This document shows positions 25,059-33,822 of a DNA stretch of 46,136 bases, piece after piece; within the stretch, counting starts at the first letter, position 1, and each line of letters begins with the position of its first letter. The translations under genes were made by a program, and so were the position numbers. The notes below the pieces were generated by a model. It was not told the origin of the DNA. It was given only the letters and a program-made list of their open reading frames with translations, and made no database searches. The stretch is from Treponema sp. (GTDB taxonomy: Bacteria > Spirochaetota > Spirochaetia > Treponematales > Breznakiellaceae): the NCBI GenBank assembly GCA_031266875.1, contig JAISAE010000034.1, forward strand, positions 1 to 46,136, read 5' to 3'.

Positions 25059-25205
25059 CATTGAATTGCCGATAGACCCAATTCAATTGGGTATAGACCT
25101 CATTGAATTGCCGATAGACCCAATTGAATTGGGTATAAACCTCATTGAATTGGCTATAGACCTAATTGAATTGGGTGTATACCCAAATGGATTCGGTATA
25201 CACCC
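25058..25205. repeat. 21-bp AATTGAATTGGG tandem array, about seven units
   Basis: Units start every 21 bp (the core ATTGAATTG at 25060, 25081, 25102, 25123, 25144 and 25165, then a degenerate unit). Alternate units read CCCAATTGAATTGGGTATAG and CTCATTGAATTGCCGATAG. The same family as 5756-5818. Because 21 is a multiple of three a plus-strand frame stays open (IDPIELG repeated), but with no ribosome site it is not a gene. From 25206 to 25319 nothing recognisable is seen. Confidence 0.9.
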
Positions 25206-25319
25206 AAGCAGATTGCTCGTCAGTCAGGGGAATCTACCCCTAAGCGCGGAGCGCATTGCGTGGAGCTGGACGCGCCTTTGCTTTGCTCCATGCAATCTTG
25301 AAAATCATGGTTTTGTTTG

Positions 25320-25658
25320 TTAATTCCCTCGTTCCTGTAGTTCCAGCTTCTTTTGCTCTATGCGTTCTTTTGCCGCGCTAATCTCTTTGAGGGTTTCCTT
25401 GATTTTCGGGCTGTCAATGGTAATGCTATCCACCTTTTCCCCAACAAGGCTGAGGTAGGTTTCCATGCCGAGGCGGTCTGTTAACTTTTTGACCTGTCCC
25501 TCAAGCTGTTTGATGTCGAGCATCAAAACCCCGCGTTCTCCCAGGTCATGCGCCTTTGCTCCGGCCTTGTTCATCAAGTCCTTGCTCTTTCCGCCCAGGT
25601 CTGAGGCTGCTTCTCCGGCCTTGGACGCCATTTCTTTTAATACATCAGAAAAAGCCAC
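25320..25658 (-). CDS. Small coiled-coil protein
   Basis: 112 residues, strongly helical and charged. The first part (KEMASKAGEAASDLGGKSKDLMNKAGAKAHDLG) is an alanine-rich amphipathic helix. The end (IKETLKEISAAKERIEQKKLELQE) is a coiled coil. No signal or membrane segment. The start is GTG 25658, chosen because AAGGAG stands seven bases upstream. A promoter is visible further up. I know no function; the composition resembles phasin-like or stress-type small helical proteins, but that is only a resemblance. Confidence 0.75.
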   Translation of the reverse strand: MAFSDVLKEMASKAGEAASDLGGKSKDLMNKAGAKAHDLGERGVLMLDIKQLEGQVKKLTDRLGMETYLSLVGEKVDSITIDSPKIKETLKEISAAKERIEQKKLELQERGN

Positions 25659-25730
25659 AATAAGCTCCTTATGGGGTTATACGCCATACCAGCGCTGCAT
25701 AAGCCCCTTAATTGATTTGTATAGTTATTA

Positions 25731-25759
25731 ACCATACCTAAAATGCGCTGATCCGGCAA
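25731..25759 (-). promoter_or_regulatory. Promoter of the small coiled-coil gene
   Basis: Minus strand TTGCCG (25759-25754), a 17-bp spacer, then TATGGT (25736-25731). The -35 is identical to that of eda. A leader of about 65 bases follows before GTG 25658. Confidence 0.5.
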
Positions 25760-25774
25760 CTATTATACAAGGGC

Positions 25775-25803
25775 TTGTGATTTATCCGCGATTTTTTTAT
25801 GAT
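25775..25803 (+). promoter_or_regulatory. Promoter of cdaA, possibly leaderless
   Basis: TTGTGA (25775-25780), a 17-bp spacer, then TATGAT (25798-25803). Six bases remain before ATG 25810, and there is no Shine-Dalgarno, so transcription should begin at the start codon. Confidence 0.55.
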
Positions 25804-25809
25804 GGGATT

Positions 25810-26637
25810 ATGGAATGGTTACAGCGCCTTATTGCGCTTTATGATGAGTTACTGGTTCCGGTTCTTGACGTGGCGATTCTGACGTTTCTGCTCTATAAGA
25901 CGTATGAGCTTCTTGTAAAGACTCAGGCGGTTCAGATAGTAAAGGGCGCGGGTTTTCTCGCTCTGGTTTATATGGTTGCGAAATTGTTCAGGCTGAGTAC
26001 CCTGGGCTGGATATTGAATGCGCTTGCGCCCGGCCTTATTGTTGCTGTGGCGATTATCTTTCAGCCGGAACTCCGTAAGCTCATGATCCGGCTGGGGCAG
26101 ACCGAGTTGTTTAAACCTGACAGCAAGCCTCAGCTTGTCCACCTTGAGGCGGTGATTGCCGCGGCGCAGCATCTGGCTGAGGAGCGGCGAGGAATGCTTA
26201 TCGTGTTTCCCCGCAAGGTGAACCTGCGCAACATCATAGAGACCGGAACAAAAATAAGCGCGGATATTAGTTCCGCGCTTATCATTGCGGTATTTGAGTT
26301 TGACGGGCCGCTCCATGACGGAGCGATGGTGATACAGTATGGCCGAATCGCGGCGGCAGGCTGTTTCCTGCCGTTATCCGAACAACAGGACATCAAAAAG
26401 AGTTTTGGCACCCGTCATCGGGCATCTCTCGGTATATCAGAGCAGTCCGACGCGGTGGTACTCGTGGTATCTGAGGAAACGGGCGCCATCAGCCTTGCCT
26501 TTGACGGCAAGCTCTACTATGACCTTATGCCGGACGAGCTTACGCGGAAGCTGATGAACTTGATTGAGCGTGGGAACCTGGGCGAAACTGAAAAATCGTC
26601 TAAGGATCACCCTATTGCGGGAGTAAGCGTTGTTTAA
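25810..26637 (+). CDS. cdaA: Diadenylate cyclase CdaA
   Basis: Joins two ATP into cyclic di-AMP. 275 residues. Three N-terminal membrane helices (about residues 10-85) are followed by the DAC domain. Its catalytic motifs are complete: DGA in FDGPLHDGAMVI near residue 167 and RHR in FGTRHRASLGIS near 200. It therefore sits on the inner face of the cytoplasmic membrane, as in CdaA/DacA of other bacteria. ATG 25810 (MEWLQRLIALYDE) is preferred over an in-frame GTG at 25777, which overlaps the -35. The next gene encodes its usual partner CdaR. A PgpH-type phosphodiesterase in the same window could degrade the product. Confidence 0.94.
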   Translation: MEWLQRLIALYDELLVPVLDVAILTFLLYKTYELLVKTQAVQIVKGAGFLALVYMVAKLFRLSTLGWILNALAPGLIVAVAIIFQPELRKLMIRLGQTELFKPDSKPQLVHLEAVIAAAQHLAEERRGMLIVFPRKVNLRNIIETGTKISADISSALIIAVFEFDGPLHDGAMVIQYGRIAAAGCFLPLSEQQDIKKSFGTRHRASLGISEQSDAVVLVVSEETGAISLAFDGKLYYDLMPDELTRKLMNLIERGNLGETEKSSKDHPIAGVSVV

Positions 26638-27607
26638 GTTCTTTGAAAAGTACAGTGGAGCCCTCACTCGAATGAAGGCGCGGTTTACGAGTTCTGTTGT
26701 CCAAAACTGGCCAATCAAGATGATATGCGTGGCCATTGCTCTAATCCTCTTTGTGTTTCACCGGACAAATTCGCTTGAGGAGCGGCTCTTTTCCGTGCCT
26801 TTGATCATTGAGATAGACGACACCATGGCCCCGGCAAGTGTGTATACCGGAGTGATACACATCGCATTGAGAGGGGAGCCATCCAACATTCGTACTGTGC
26901 TGGCGGAAGATATTGAAGCGTACATTGATCTCAGAGGTAAGGGTAAAGGCGTGCATCGTGTACCAGTACAGACTCGCAAAAAGGGCGCGTCCGCTGGCAT
27001 TGAACCACTAGAAATCAGTGTGGAGCCGCTGGAAATATCCCTGGCGCTGGATTTAAAGATCAGCAGGCACGTCCAGCTTAACACGAACATACAGGGCATT
27101 CCTCAACAGGGGTATGAACTGATTTCCTATACCCTCACTCCTAACGAGGCGATCATTGAGGGGCCTCTTGATGTACTCAGTGGAGTTGAGTCGCTTTCCA
27201 CAGATACGGTCGTGCTTGACGGGCGCAGTGGTGATGTTTCCATCATGGTTAACATCATCAATAACGATCCGCTTATGCGGATACGGGGAACCGGCATGAC
27301 TGAGTTCCAAGGTTCTATTCGGGAGATCATTCATAGAGCGAATTTTGATGACGTACCTATTGGCATCACTGGGTTAAACCAGCTTTTCAGCGCACGACTG
27401 GGGAGCGCACAGGGAAGCGTAAGTATTGAAGGAACTCAGCTCAGTATGCAAGATTACCAGCCTGACGCTTCGCTCCTTTTTGTGGACTGTTCTTCTATAC
27501 AAGAGACCGGTATCTACACCCTGCCGGTATCGGTGAACCTTCCTTTGGGTATGAGGCTCATACGGCAGGAACCGGAGACGCTTATCGTGCGCGTTAGCGA
27601 GCGATGA
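26630..27607 (+). CDS. cdaR: CdaR/YbbR-domain regulator of CdaA
   Basis: 325 residues. One membrane helix (about 27-45, WPIKMICVAIALILFVF) is followed by extracytoplasmic YbbR repeats. The first is IALRGEPSNIRTVLAEDIEAYIDLRGKGKGVHRVPV, and further copies follow at about 130 (LNTNIQGIPQQGYELISYTLTPNEAIIEGP) and 280. In Firmicutes CdaR binds CdaA and tunes its activity. The gene overlaps the end of cdaA by eight bases. The start is TTG 26630, with GGGAG six bases upstream. After the stop a small stem (27618-27632) may end the transcript. Confidence 0.88.
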   Translation: MFKFFEKYSGALTRMKARFTSSVVQNWPIKMICVAIALILFVFHRTNSLEERLFSVPLIIEIDDTMAPASVYTGVIHIALRGEPSNIRTVLAEDIEAYIDLRGKGKGVHRVPVQTRKKGASAGIEPLEISVEPLEISLALDLKISRHVQLNTNIQGIPQQGYELISYTLTPNEAIIEGPLDVLSGVESLSTDTVVLDGRSGDVSIMVNIINNDPLMRIRGTGMTEFQGSIREIIHRANFDDVPIGITGLNQLFSARLGSAQGSVSIEGTQLSMQDYQPDASLLFVDCSSIQETGIYTLPVSVNLPLGMRLIRQEPETLIVRVSER

Positions 27608-27670
27608 TTGCCGAACGTGGGGTAGCTCCCCATTATCTGCTTGAGCGGCCATCCCATATATGTGTACCTA

Positions 27671-27699
27671 TTGACGACAAGAGTAGCGCGTCATAGAGT
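27671..27699 (+). promoter_or_regulatory. Promoter of the 27706 gene, possibly leaderless
   Basis: TTGACG (27671-27676), a 17-bp spacer, then TAGAGT (27694-27699), then six bases to ATG 27706. No Shine-Dalgarno is present. Confidence 0.5.
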
Positions 27700-27705
27700 T
27701 TGTGT

Positions 27706-28137
27706 ATGAATGTCTATAAGCCCCTGCGGGTGGCGCTGTTTGTCTATGAGCTGTTCAGACTGCTGATACTGCTGGGTGTCTTTGTCGTGGTTCCTATACT
27801 TTCTCAACCGTTTGAGACCTTTCCTTTTCTTTTATATATTGTGCCAAACGCGCTATTCCCGCTCATGGCTTTTTTTCTTTTGCTCGATTTCTTCTACTAT
27901 ATACCCTATCTTTCACTCTATATGGCGGGAAAGACTATTGCTGTGGTGTCGATTATTGGATGGTATGTAACAGGCGCGCCCATGTTTGACGCGATCATTA
28001 TTGGCGCGTCGCTTTTCATCGCTCTATTTGACGCGCTTTCTATACTGGGAGAATGCATGATTCAAAAAAAGTACAAACAGCTTATGTCTAGAACTACAAG
28101 CTCAGCCGATGAATACATTGAACGGGGAGGTTTATGA
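27706..28137 (+). CDS. Small four-helix membrane protein
   Basis: 143 residues with about four hydrophobic helices (VALFVYELFRLLILLGVFVVV, FPFLLYIVPNALFPLMAFFL, LYMAGKTIAVVSIIGWYV, FDAIIIGASLFIALFDALSIL) and a charged cytoplasmic tail. No known family. ATG 27706 is chosen because the alternative TTG 27700 overlaps the promoter. Its stop overlaps the start of the MinD-like gene (ATGA), so the two products are probably made together; a role linked to that ATPase, such as a membrane anchor, is a guess from position only. Confidence 0.75.
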   Translation: MNVYKPLRVALFVYELFRLLILLGVFVVVPILSQPFETFPFLLYIVPNALFPLMAFFLLLDFFYYIPYLSLYMAGKTIAVVSIIGWYVTGAPMFDAIIIGASLFIALFDALSILGECMIQKKYKQLMSRTTSSADEYIERGGL

Positions 28138-29279
28138 TGCGGATCATTCCGGTGGCAAGCGGTAAAGGCGGGGTCGGCAAGTCCCTGGTCTCGGCTAATC
28201 TGGGGGTTGCCTTAGCGCAGGCAGGGCAAAAGGTGGTACTTGTCGATTTGGACCTGGGCGCCTCGAATCTGCATCTGGTGCTGGGGCATCAATCGCCCAA
28301 AGCTGGTCTTGGAACGTTTTTGAACGATACCAAGATCGATTTTTCACAGGCGCTCATTGAGACTGATCTGCCAAACCTGCGTTTCATTCCGGGAGATACC
28401 GAAGTGCCGGGCTTGGCGAACATCAAGGTGAGTCAGCGCCGCTCGCTCGTCAAACAATTGCTATCTCTCAAGGATAGTACGGATATCCTTATCCTTGACC
28501 TAGGCGCGGGAACCCATCAGTTTATTCTTGACTTCTTCCTTCTTTCCGGGCAGGGCATTATTGTAACGTCGCCGGCGGTTACATCGGTACTCAACGCCTA
28601 TGTGTTCCTCAAGAACGTGGTCTTTCGCCTGATGTACACGGTGTTTACCAAGGGAACGCCAGCATTCAGCTACGTTGAGCAGGTGAGAAAAGAGGGTTCA
28701 GGCCCGCAGCGGCTCTATATCCCCAAGGTGCTTTCTGAAATCAAGAACATTGATCCCCAAGCCTACCAAAAGTTCAGCACGTTGCTTCGTCATCTGCGTC
28801 CCCGAATCATCACCAACATGATCGATAATCCTAAAGACGCGGAAGCAGCGGTAAAAATACGGCGTTCTTGCGAGGAGTACCTGAACCTCAAACTTGAATA
28901 CCTAGGGGTGATATACCGTGATTCCATTCAGGACACGAGCCTAGCAGCCCGCCTGCCCATCACGCTTTATAAGCCGCAGTCGATTCTTTCCCAGTCGATC
29001 TACCGAATCACGGACAAGATACTGGAAACGCCGGCGGATGAATTCCTTGATGATCGGACTATTGAGGTGAGTTTTCATGAAGTGGGTATGGAGGCCGAGC
29101 AGGACTTTGAAAGTAAGATAGAATATGTGGAAGACCTTTTACACTCAGGCGCACTCTCAACCGGGGACCTTATTGAAACCATCAAAACGCAGCAGCTTGA
29201 AATCACCAAGCTGAAAAAGGAAAATAACTTCCTGAAGCTGAAGTTATCCAAAGCCATGCAACAAGGCTTTAAACCATAG
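28134..29279 (+). CDS. MinD/ParA-type ATPase with a C-terminal coiled coil
   Basis: 381 residues. A deviant Walker A (ASGKGGVGKSLVSANLG, residues 8-24), switch I VDLDLGASNLHLVLG and Walker B DILILDLGAGTHQFILDFF place it in the MinD/FlhG/ParA group. The C-terminal 60 residues are coiled coil. Such ATPases position division, flagellar or chemotaxis machinery. FlhG is the closest style, but no flagellar gene lies nearby, so the job is open. GGGGAGG precedes two adjacent ATG codons; the first overlaps the stop of the previous gene. lgt follows 14 bases later. Confidence 0.85.
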   Translation: MMRIIPVASGKGGVGKSLVSANLGVALAQAGQKVVLVDLDLGASNLHLVLGHQSPKAGLGTFLNDTKIDFSQALIETDLPNLRFIPGDTEVPGLANIKVSQRRSLVKQLLSLKDSTDILILDLGAGTHQFILDFFLLSGQGIIVTSPAVTSVLNAYVFLKNVVFRLMYTVFTKGTPAFSYVEQVRKEGSGPQRLYIPKVLSEIKNIDPQAYQKFSTLLRHLRPRIITNMIDNPKDAEAAVKIRRSCEEYLNLKLEYLGVIYRDSIQDTSLAARLPITLYKPQSILSQSIYRITDKILETPADEFLDDRTIEVSFHEVGMEAEQDFESKIEYVEDLLHSGALSTGDLIETIKTQQLEITKLKKENNFLKLKLSKAMQQGFKP

Positions 29280-29293
29280 GAGAAGATTACAAA

Positions 29294-30337
29294 GTGTTAC
29301 TAACGATTCAGTTTCCATCTTGGCTATCGCCGGAGATTATTCCGGGGCTTCCTATACGCTGGTATGGAGCTATGTATGTTGTAGCCTTCAGTGTCGCGTC
29401 TTTTCTCTATCGGAAGCAAATTCGGGAACGGCATTTCCCCATGAACGATGAGCAACTTGTAGGGCTTTTCTTCTGGGGCATAATATTCCTGTTACTCGGC
29501 GCCCGTATCTTCGCTACCATTGTGTATGAAACCAGCGATGTATACCGCAGACAGCCGTGGTTGGTGTTCTGGCCATTCAGGAATGGCCAGTATGTTGGCT
29601 TGCAGGGTATGAGCTATCACGGAGGCGTGATCGGCGGGCTTGTGGCGATTATTATCTACTCAACCCTACACCGCTTTGATTACCGCGAGATCGGGGATAT
29701 GTTTGCCGCCAGTGCCCCGCTGGGCTATACCTTTGGTCGTCTGGGAAACTTTATCAATGGCGAACTCTGGGGCAGGGTATACACCGGCCCCTGGGGAATG
29801 TTGTTTCCCCAGGCAAAACCTTTGCCGGTATCAGAAGCATGGGTACAGGAAGCAGCGCGACAGGCCGATATCACCATTCAGAATGGGGCGACTCTGGTAA
29901 ATCTGCCCCGCCACCCATCGCAGCTTTACGAGGCGCTGTTCGAGGGGGTGATTCTGTGGGCTTTCATCTGGTTCTTCCGTAATCGTAAACCCTTCAAGGG
30001 GTTTTTAATCGGCCTCTATATGGCGGGTTATGGCCTGTGCCGCTTTGTTATTGAATACTTTCGAGAACCTGACGCGGCACTGGGCTATCCTATCCAACTG
30101 GTGAAAACCAATTTACCTACGGCGTATGTCCATCCCTTGCTCTCTTTTTCCACAGGACAAATTTTTTCTCTGATTATGCTTATAGCTGGGCTGGTGTGGC
30201 TTTTTTTGATTGCTGCGCATCTGCCGAACCGTCAGCCAGTGCTGGTGTATCTGGATTCAGCGCACACGTCGGTCGCCACGCGAAACGTGGCGCGAAAACC
30301 CTCTCGCAGCAGGCGCCGTCACCGGAAACCACGTTAA
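29294..30337 (+). CDS. lgt: Prolipoprotein diacylglyceryl transferase
   Basis: Transfers diacylglycerol from phosphatidylglycerol to the lipobox cysteine of prolipoproteins, the first step of lipoprotein maturation in the inner membrane. 347 residues with about seven membrane helices. The signature GRLGNFINGELWG is near residue 148, and MSYHGGVIGGL (essential His/Tyr region) near 105. GTG 29294 is the start, with AGGAG about 12 bases upstream. Spirochaetes are rich in lipoproteins, so this is an expected core gene. The C-terminus has an extra basic tail (RKPSRSRRRHRKPR). Confidence 0.95.
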   Translation: MLLTIQFPSWLSPEIIPGLPIRWYGAMYVVAFSVASFLYRKQIRERHFPMNDEQLVGLFFWGIIFLLLGARIFATIVYETSDVYRRQPWLVFWPFRNGQYVGLQGMSYHGGVIGGLVAIIIYSTLHRFDYREIGDMFAASAPLGYTFGRLGNFINGELWGRVYTGPWGMLFPQAKPLPVSEAWVQEAARQADITIQNGATLVNLPRHPSQLYEALFEGVILWAFIWFFRNRKPFKGFLIGLYMAGYGLCRFVIEYFREPDAALGYPIQLVKTNLPTAYVHPLLSFSTGQIFSLIMLIAGLVWLFLIAAHLPNRQPVLVYLDSAHTSVATRNVARKPSRSRRRHRKPR

Positions 30338-30346
30338 GGAGCCGTT

Positions 30347-30874
30347 ATGTCGATGCTCTTGCTTTGTGGTCCGAAGCATGTGGGAAAAACCAGCGTTGCT
30401 TATGTACTGAGCGCGTTATGTCACTGTGAGTTTATTGATCTGGATGAGCTTGTTACGCGCCAAACCGGTAAAACTCCTCGCGTACTATATCAGGAAGGGC
30501 CAGACCTGTTCAGAAAAGCCGAGTCCGAGGCGCTTGCCAGCCTCATGGGGCAATCGTCCGCCCTGCGTATCGTTGCCGCTGGAGGCGGTCTCATCGACAA
30601 TGAGGCGGCTATATGCCTCGTGGATTCGAACGATGTGGACGTGGTATACCTCGCTGTTTCAGCAACTGTCGCGTGGGACCGTATTCGCGCCGAAAAGAGC
30701 CTGCCGCCATTTCTTAATACCGAAGCGCCAGAAGCAACCCATCGCGCCTTGCATGAGCGCCGTGCCGCTGCGTATCGCAACTTTGTTCAGCGTAAACACG
30801 GCTGGGTGATTCAGGCCGAAGACAAGAGTTCGCGTACAATAGCGGAGGAGATAGCCAGTATTATTGGAGCATAA
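30347..30874 (+). CDS. aroK: Shikimate kinase
   Basis: Phosphorylates shikimate at the 3-hydroxyl in aromatic amino-acid and chorismate synthesis. 175 residues, standard length. Walker A GPKHVGKTS (8-16), the shikimate-binding DLDELV (about 33-38), and the conserved AAGGGLI (about 76-82) are present. The usual LID arginine region (ERRAAAYRNF) is near 140. TAAGGAGC precedes the ATG, nine bases after lgt. The next gene follows three bases later. Confidence 0.9.
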   Translation: MSMLLLCGPKHVGKTSVAYVLSALCHCEFIDLDELVTRQTGKTPRVLYQEGPDLFRKAESEALASLMGQSSALRIVAAGGGLIDNEAAICLVDSNDVDVVYLAVSATVAWDRIRAEKSLPPFLNTEAPEATHRALHERRAAAYRNFVQRKHGWVIQAEDKSSRTIAEEIASIIGA

Positions 30875-30877
30875 ACC

Positions 30878-32209
30878 ATGAGTAAACAGTTTAACCGCAT
30901 GCTCGTTATCATGTTATTTTCAGGACTTGCCCTGCTTGTCGCGGGGCTTGTTATCAGGCTGGCTCGCTCAACAAGCGCCGGCTCACCAACAATCTTCGTG
31001 AGCAAAGCAAGGTCAGCGTCAACATCGTCAAGATCAAAAGTAAAGCTGGTGTTCAGCCAATGGTGGCAGAATGAGCTTGAAGCAAATACTCTTCAAACCT
31101 TTATCGCTGATTTCGAGAAGGACCATCCAAACATTAGCGTCAGCCTTGATACCCATTCCTATACTGAGCTTGAGGGCATAGCCCTCACGTCAACGCCTCT
31201 TGTCGCGGACATCATCGGTATAGACCCCCAGTGGTTTTATGAATTACTCAGGTATAATCAGTTGGAGTCCCTGGACGCTTATCGGGAAGCTCAGGAGCCA
31301 AGCGAAACCGAGATGTTCTCCCTCACCGATATGGATCATCAATACGACGAGTGGGGCGTTCCGCTTGTCTCGTGCATAGCGCCTCTTTTTTATAATATCA
31401 ATGTGCTGCGGACAGCGGGGTTTGACCGTCCCCCAAAAACATGGTCAGAGGTTCTGTCCTATGCCAAAGCGATTAGCAAACCCGCTGAAAGCAGGTTTGG
31501 CCTTGCCTTTGCCCTGAATCCTGATTACCCGCAGGGTATCACGCTGGATATCTATTCATGGATATGGGCGAGCGGTGGTACGGTCTTGCGGGATGGCAGG
31601 CCCAATTTCACAGATAGGACGGTTGTTAATAGCCTGAGCTTTCTGAATAACTTGCAGGCTAACAACTTTCTTTCGCCGGATAGTTTTTCTAAAACCAGAC
31701 AGCAAAAACTGGACGAATTCGCCTCTGGCAGAATCGGCCTGATGATCGCGCCTTCGCAGGACATTGAGGTTTTGCGCAGGCGCTTAGGGGAAGCGGGGTT
31801 TGGCATCACCACGCTCCCGGTGTCAGACACTTACACGGGAAAATCTATGATTGGGCTTTCGCGCTGGTACGCCTGCATTTCCAGCCATAGCCAATATAAG
31901 AGCGAAGCCTGGACATTTCTGTCTTTTTTGTCATCGCGGGCCGCAGCGCTGGCAGATGGGGCGCACGCGGTTCCCGGTACCGGAATCTACCCTAGAGACG
32001 ACACATTCTACGCCAAGGCTTACGATATCTACGAAAACGCCGAAGTAACTAACGAACTCATTGGTCTTCCCAGAACGTACACGCTTGAGACCATTGTCTG
32101 GGAAGAGGTGAAGAACATGTTTGAAGGGTATCAGGACGCACCCACCACAGCCCAGATGATCCAGACCCGCTGGGAGTCAATAGGCCTGTCAGCAAACCTC
32201 ACGCCCTAA
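30878..32209 (+). CDS. Family 1 extracellular solute-binding protein, membrane-anchored
   Basis: 443 residues. An N-terminal hydrophobic segment (about 9-28) has no lipobox cysteine, so it is a signal or a signal-anchor. The rest is a family 1 (maltose/oligosaccharide type) binding fold: VKLVFSQWWQNELEANTLQTFIADFEKDHPNISVSL, the VADIIGIDPQWFYELLR segment, and a hinge GVPLVSCIAPLFYN. It would bind a sugar or similar solute in the periplasm, but no permease or ATPase for sugars is nearby. It follows aroK by three bases with GGAG upstream, an odd operon partner. Confidence 0.85.
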   Translation: MSKQFNRMLVIMLFSGLALLVAGLVIRLARSTSAGSPTIFVSKARSASTSSRSKVKLVFSQWWQNELEANTLQTFIADFEKDHPNISVSLDTHSYTELEGIALTSTPLVADIIGIDPQWFYELLRYNQLESLDAYREAQEPSETEMFSLTDMDHQYDEWGVPLVSCIAPLFYNINVLRTAGFDRPPKTWSEVLSYAKAISKPAESRFGLAFALNPDYPQGITLDIYSWIWASGGTVLRDGRPNFTDRTVVNSLSFLNNLQANNFLSPDSFSKTRQQKLDEFASGRIGLMIAPSQDIEVLRRRLGEAGFGITTLPVSDTYTGKSMIGLSRWYACISSHSQYKSEAWTFLSFLSSRAAALADGAHAVPGTGIYPRDDTFYAKAYDIYENAEVTNELIGLPRTYTLETIVWEEVKNMFEGYQDAPTTAQMIQTRWESIGLSANLTP

Positions 32210-32272
32210 AGACAGGGACTTGTAGCCAGTCCACAGACAGCTTTTCCTATTTTGCCGCTCCACGCCAGCGGT

Positions 32273-33814
32273 TTACGGTGGATTCGATAACTCCTTGTCT
32301 TGTATGGAAACACGGCCATCGCTAATGACCCAGGAACGCTGCGTAAGCCTTGATAAAAAAACCTCGTCATGGCTCACCAGAAGCAGGGCGCAAACAGCTT
32401 CGTTTAACATGGCCTCCAAGAGTTGTATGGATTTCAGGTCAAGGTGATTGGTGGGTTCGTCCATGATGACGAGCGCCGGATTCTGGAATACGCCATGCGC
32501 CACAAGCAGCTTGCGTGTTTCGCCAGGGCTGGGAGCGCCTCTGCCAGACGACGTGGACTGAAGCAGACCACGCGGGTCAGAACCGAGTCTGGAGAAACGC
32601 GACAGAATCTCGCCCCGGCTCTTTTCGTCAATGTTCATAAGCTGTGCAAACAAAACATTGCTTTCCTCCACGCTCAGTTCCTGCGGAACGTAGAGCAGCG
32701 AAACCCGCTCCGGCACATTAGCCAGAATATGCCGAATCAGCGTAGACTTACCCGCCCCGTTGGGTCCAATGAGGGCAACACGATCAAGCGGGGCAATCGT
32801 CAGTTCAGGAAACGCGAGCCGGCGTTCCCCGCCCAGAGGAATGTCGCCCGCCTCAAGAAAGAGAAGCCGGTCGGCTTTGGAAGCTGTGGCGTGGAGAGTA
32901 AGTCCTGTCGGACGTTCCTGACGAAACCGTGCCTCATCCAGCGCCTCATCAGCCTTTTCAAGCCGGTTTTCCATGTGCTTATAGAGATCAGCGCCTATCT
33001 TGTCCTTGCCGGACAGGACAGCGAGGCGTATCTTCCTTCGCGTGTCGTGGTCTTTAGGATCAACACGGCTCTGAGACAGGCGATTGCGGCTGCCCTCAAC
33101 CGTCCGCCGCCGCTTGTCAGCTTCCGCGGCAAGCCGCTTGCGCTCGGTTTGCAGGTTCTTACGCTCACGCTGCTTACCAAGCTGTTCCCGCGCATCCTCG
33201 CCAAGTCCGGCTGAAACGCCGCCAGGCCGTAGAACCGCATTACCAGCTTCCAGAAAGAGGCAATTCTCGCAGAGCCGGTCAAGAAGCGCCCGGTCGTGGC
33301 TCACCAGCAGACCAATTCCGTCATAGGCATCAAGCGCCTCGCCAACCAGCACCCGCGCCTCATGGTCAAGGTGGTTTGTCGGCTCATCAAGCGCCAGCAT
33401 ACGCGGCTTATGGAAAAGCGCCACGGCAAGCTGTAAACGCTTGCGCTCGCCATGACTCAGGCTGTCCCAGCGATCAGTCCAATCCCACTCAATGCGGAGC
33501 GTATTCATGAGTCGCCCAGCCTCGTTATCCCCAGAAAAGAAAAAATCACCAACAGCAGTCCTGAACCGCTCATCTTCCCAAAGCTGGTCTGTTCTCTGAG
33601 GGCAGTAGAGCTGGCTTTCAGGCCGCTGTATCACGCCGCCTAGGGGCTTGAGCAGGTCAGCCGCAAGCAGCAGCAGCGTGGTCTTGCCCGCGCCGTTTTC
33701 GCCAGTAACGCCGGTCCAGCCCTCGTGCAGTTCAAAGCACAGGTTCTGTAATACCGGAAAGACCGAGGCTGAATAGGAGAATTCAACATGCTTAAATGAT
33801 AAAAAGTTTGTCAT
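32273..33814 (-). CDS. ABC-F subfamily ATPase
   Basis: 513 residues with two ABC ATPase cassettes and no membrane part. Such proteins act on ribosomes in translation control or drug protection. Cassette 1 has Walker A GENGAGKTT (about 38), signature LSHGERKRLQLA and Walker B MLALDEPTNHLD. Cassette 2 has GPNGAGKST (about 350), an atypical signature SPGETRKLLVA in place of LSGGE, and VIMDEPTNHLD. The linker between them is highly charged and helical (about 205-300). ATG 33814 is near GGAAGG. It is the second gene after corA (eight bases apart). The exact subfamily is not assigned. Confidence 0.9.
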   Translation of the reverse strand: MTNFLSFKHVEFSYSASVFPVLQNLCFELHEGWTGVTGENGAGKTTLLLLAADLLKPLGGVIQRPESQLYCPQRTDQLWEDERFRTAVGDFFFSGDNEAGRLMNTLRIEWDWTDRWDSLSHGERKRLQLAVALFHKPRMLALDEPTNHLDHEARVLVGEALDAYDGIGLLVSHDRALLDRLCENCLFLEAGNAVLRPGGVSAGLGEDAREQLGKQRERKNLQTERKRLAAEADKRRRTVEGSRNRLSQSRVDPKDHDTRRKIRLAVLSGKDKIGADLYKHMENRLEKADEALDEARFRQERPTGLTLHATASKADRLLFLEAGDIPLGGERRLAFPELTIAPLDRVALIGPNGAGKSTLIRHILANVPERVSLLYVPQELSVEESNVLFAQLMNIDEKSRGEILSRFSRLGSDPRGLLQSTSSGRGAPSPGETRKLLVAHGVFQNPALVIMDEPTNHLDLKSIQLLEAMLNEAVCALLLVSHDEVFLSRLTQRSWVISDGRVSIQDKELSNPP

Positions 33815-33822
33815 ACCTTCCT

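Noticed and set aside
25066-25323. Small plus-strand protein with IDPIELG repeats
   Set aside because: It is the translation of the 21-bp intergenic repeat; no ribosome site, and it overlaps the end of the minus-strand coiled-coil gene.
32250-32275. Terminator between the solute-binding protein and the ABC-F gene
   Set aside because: CCGCT...AGCGG is only 5 bp and the T-run is just three bases; too weak to call.
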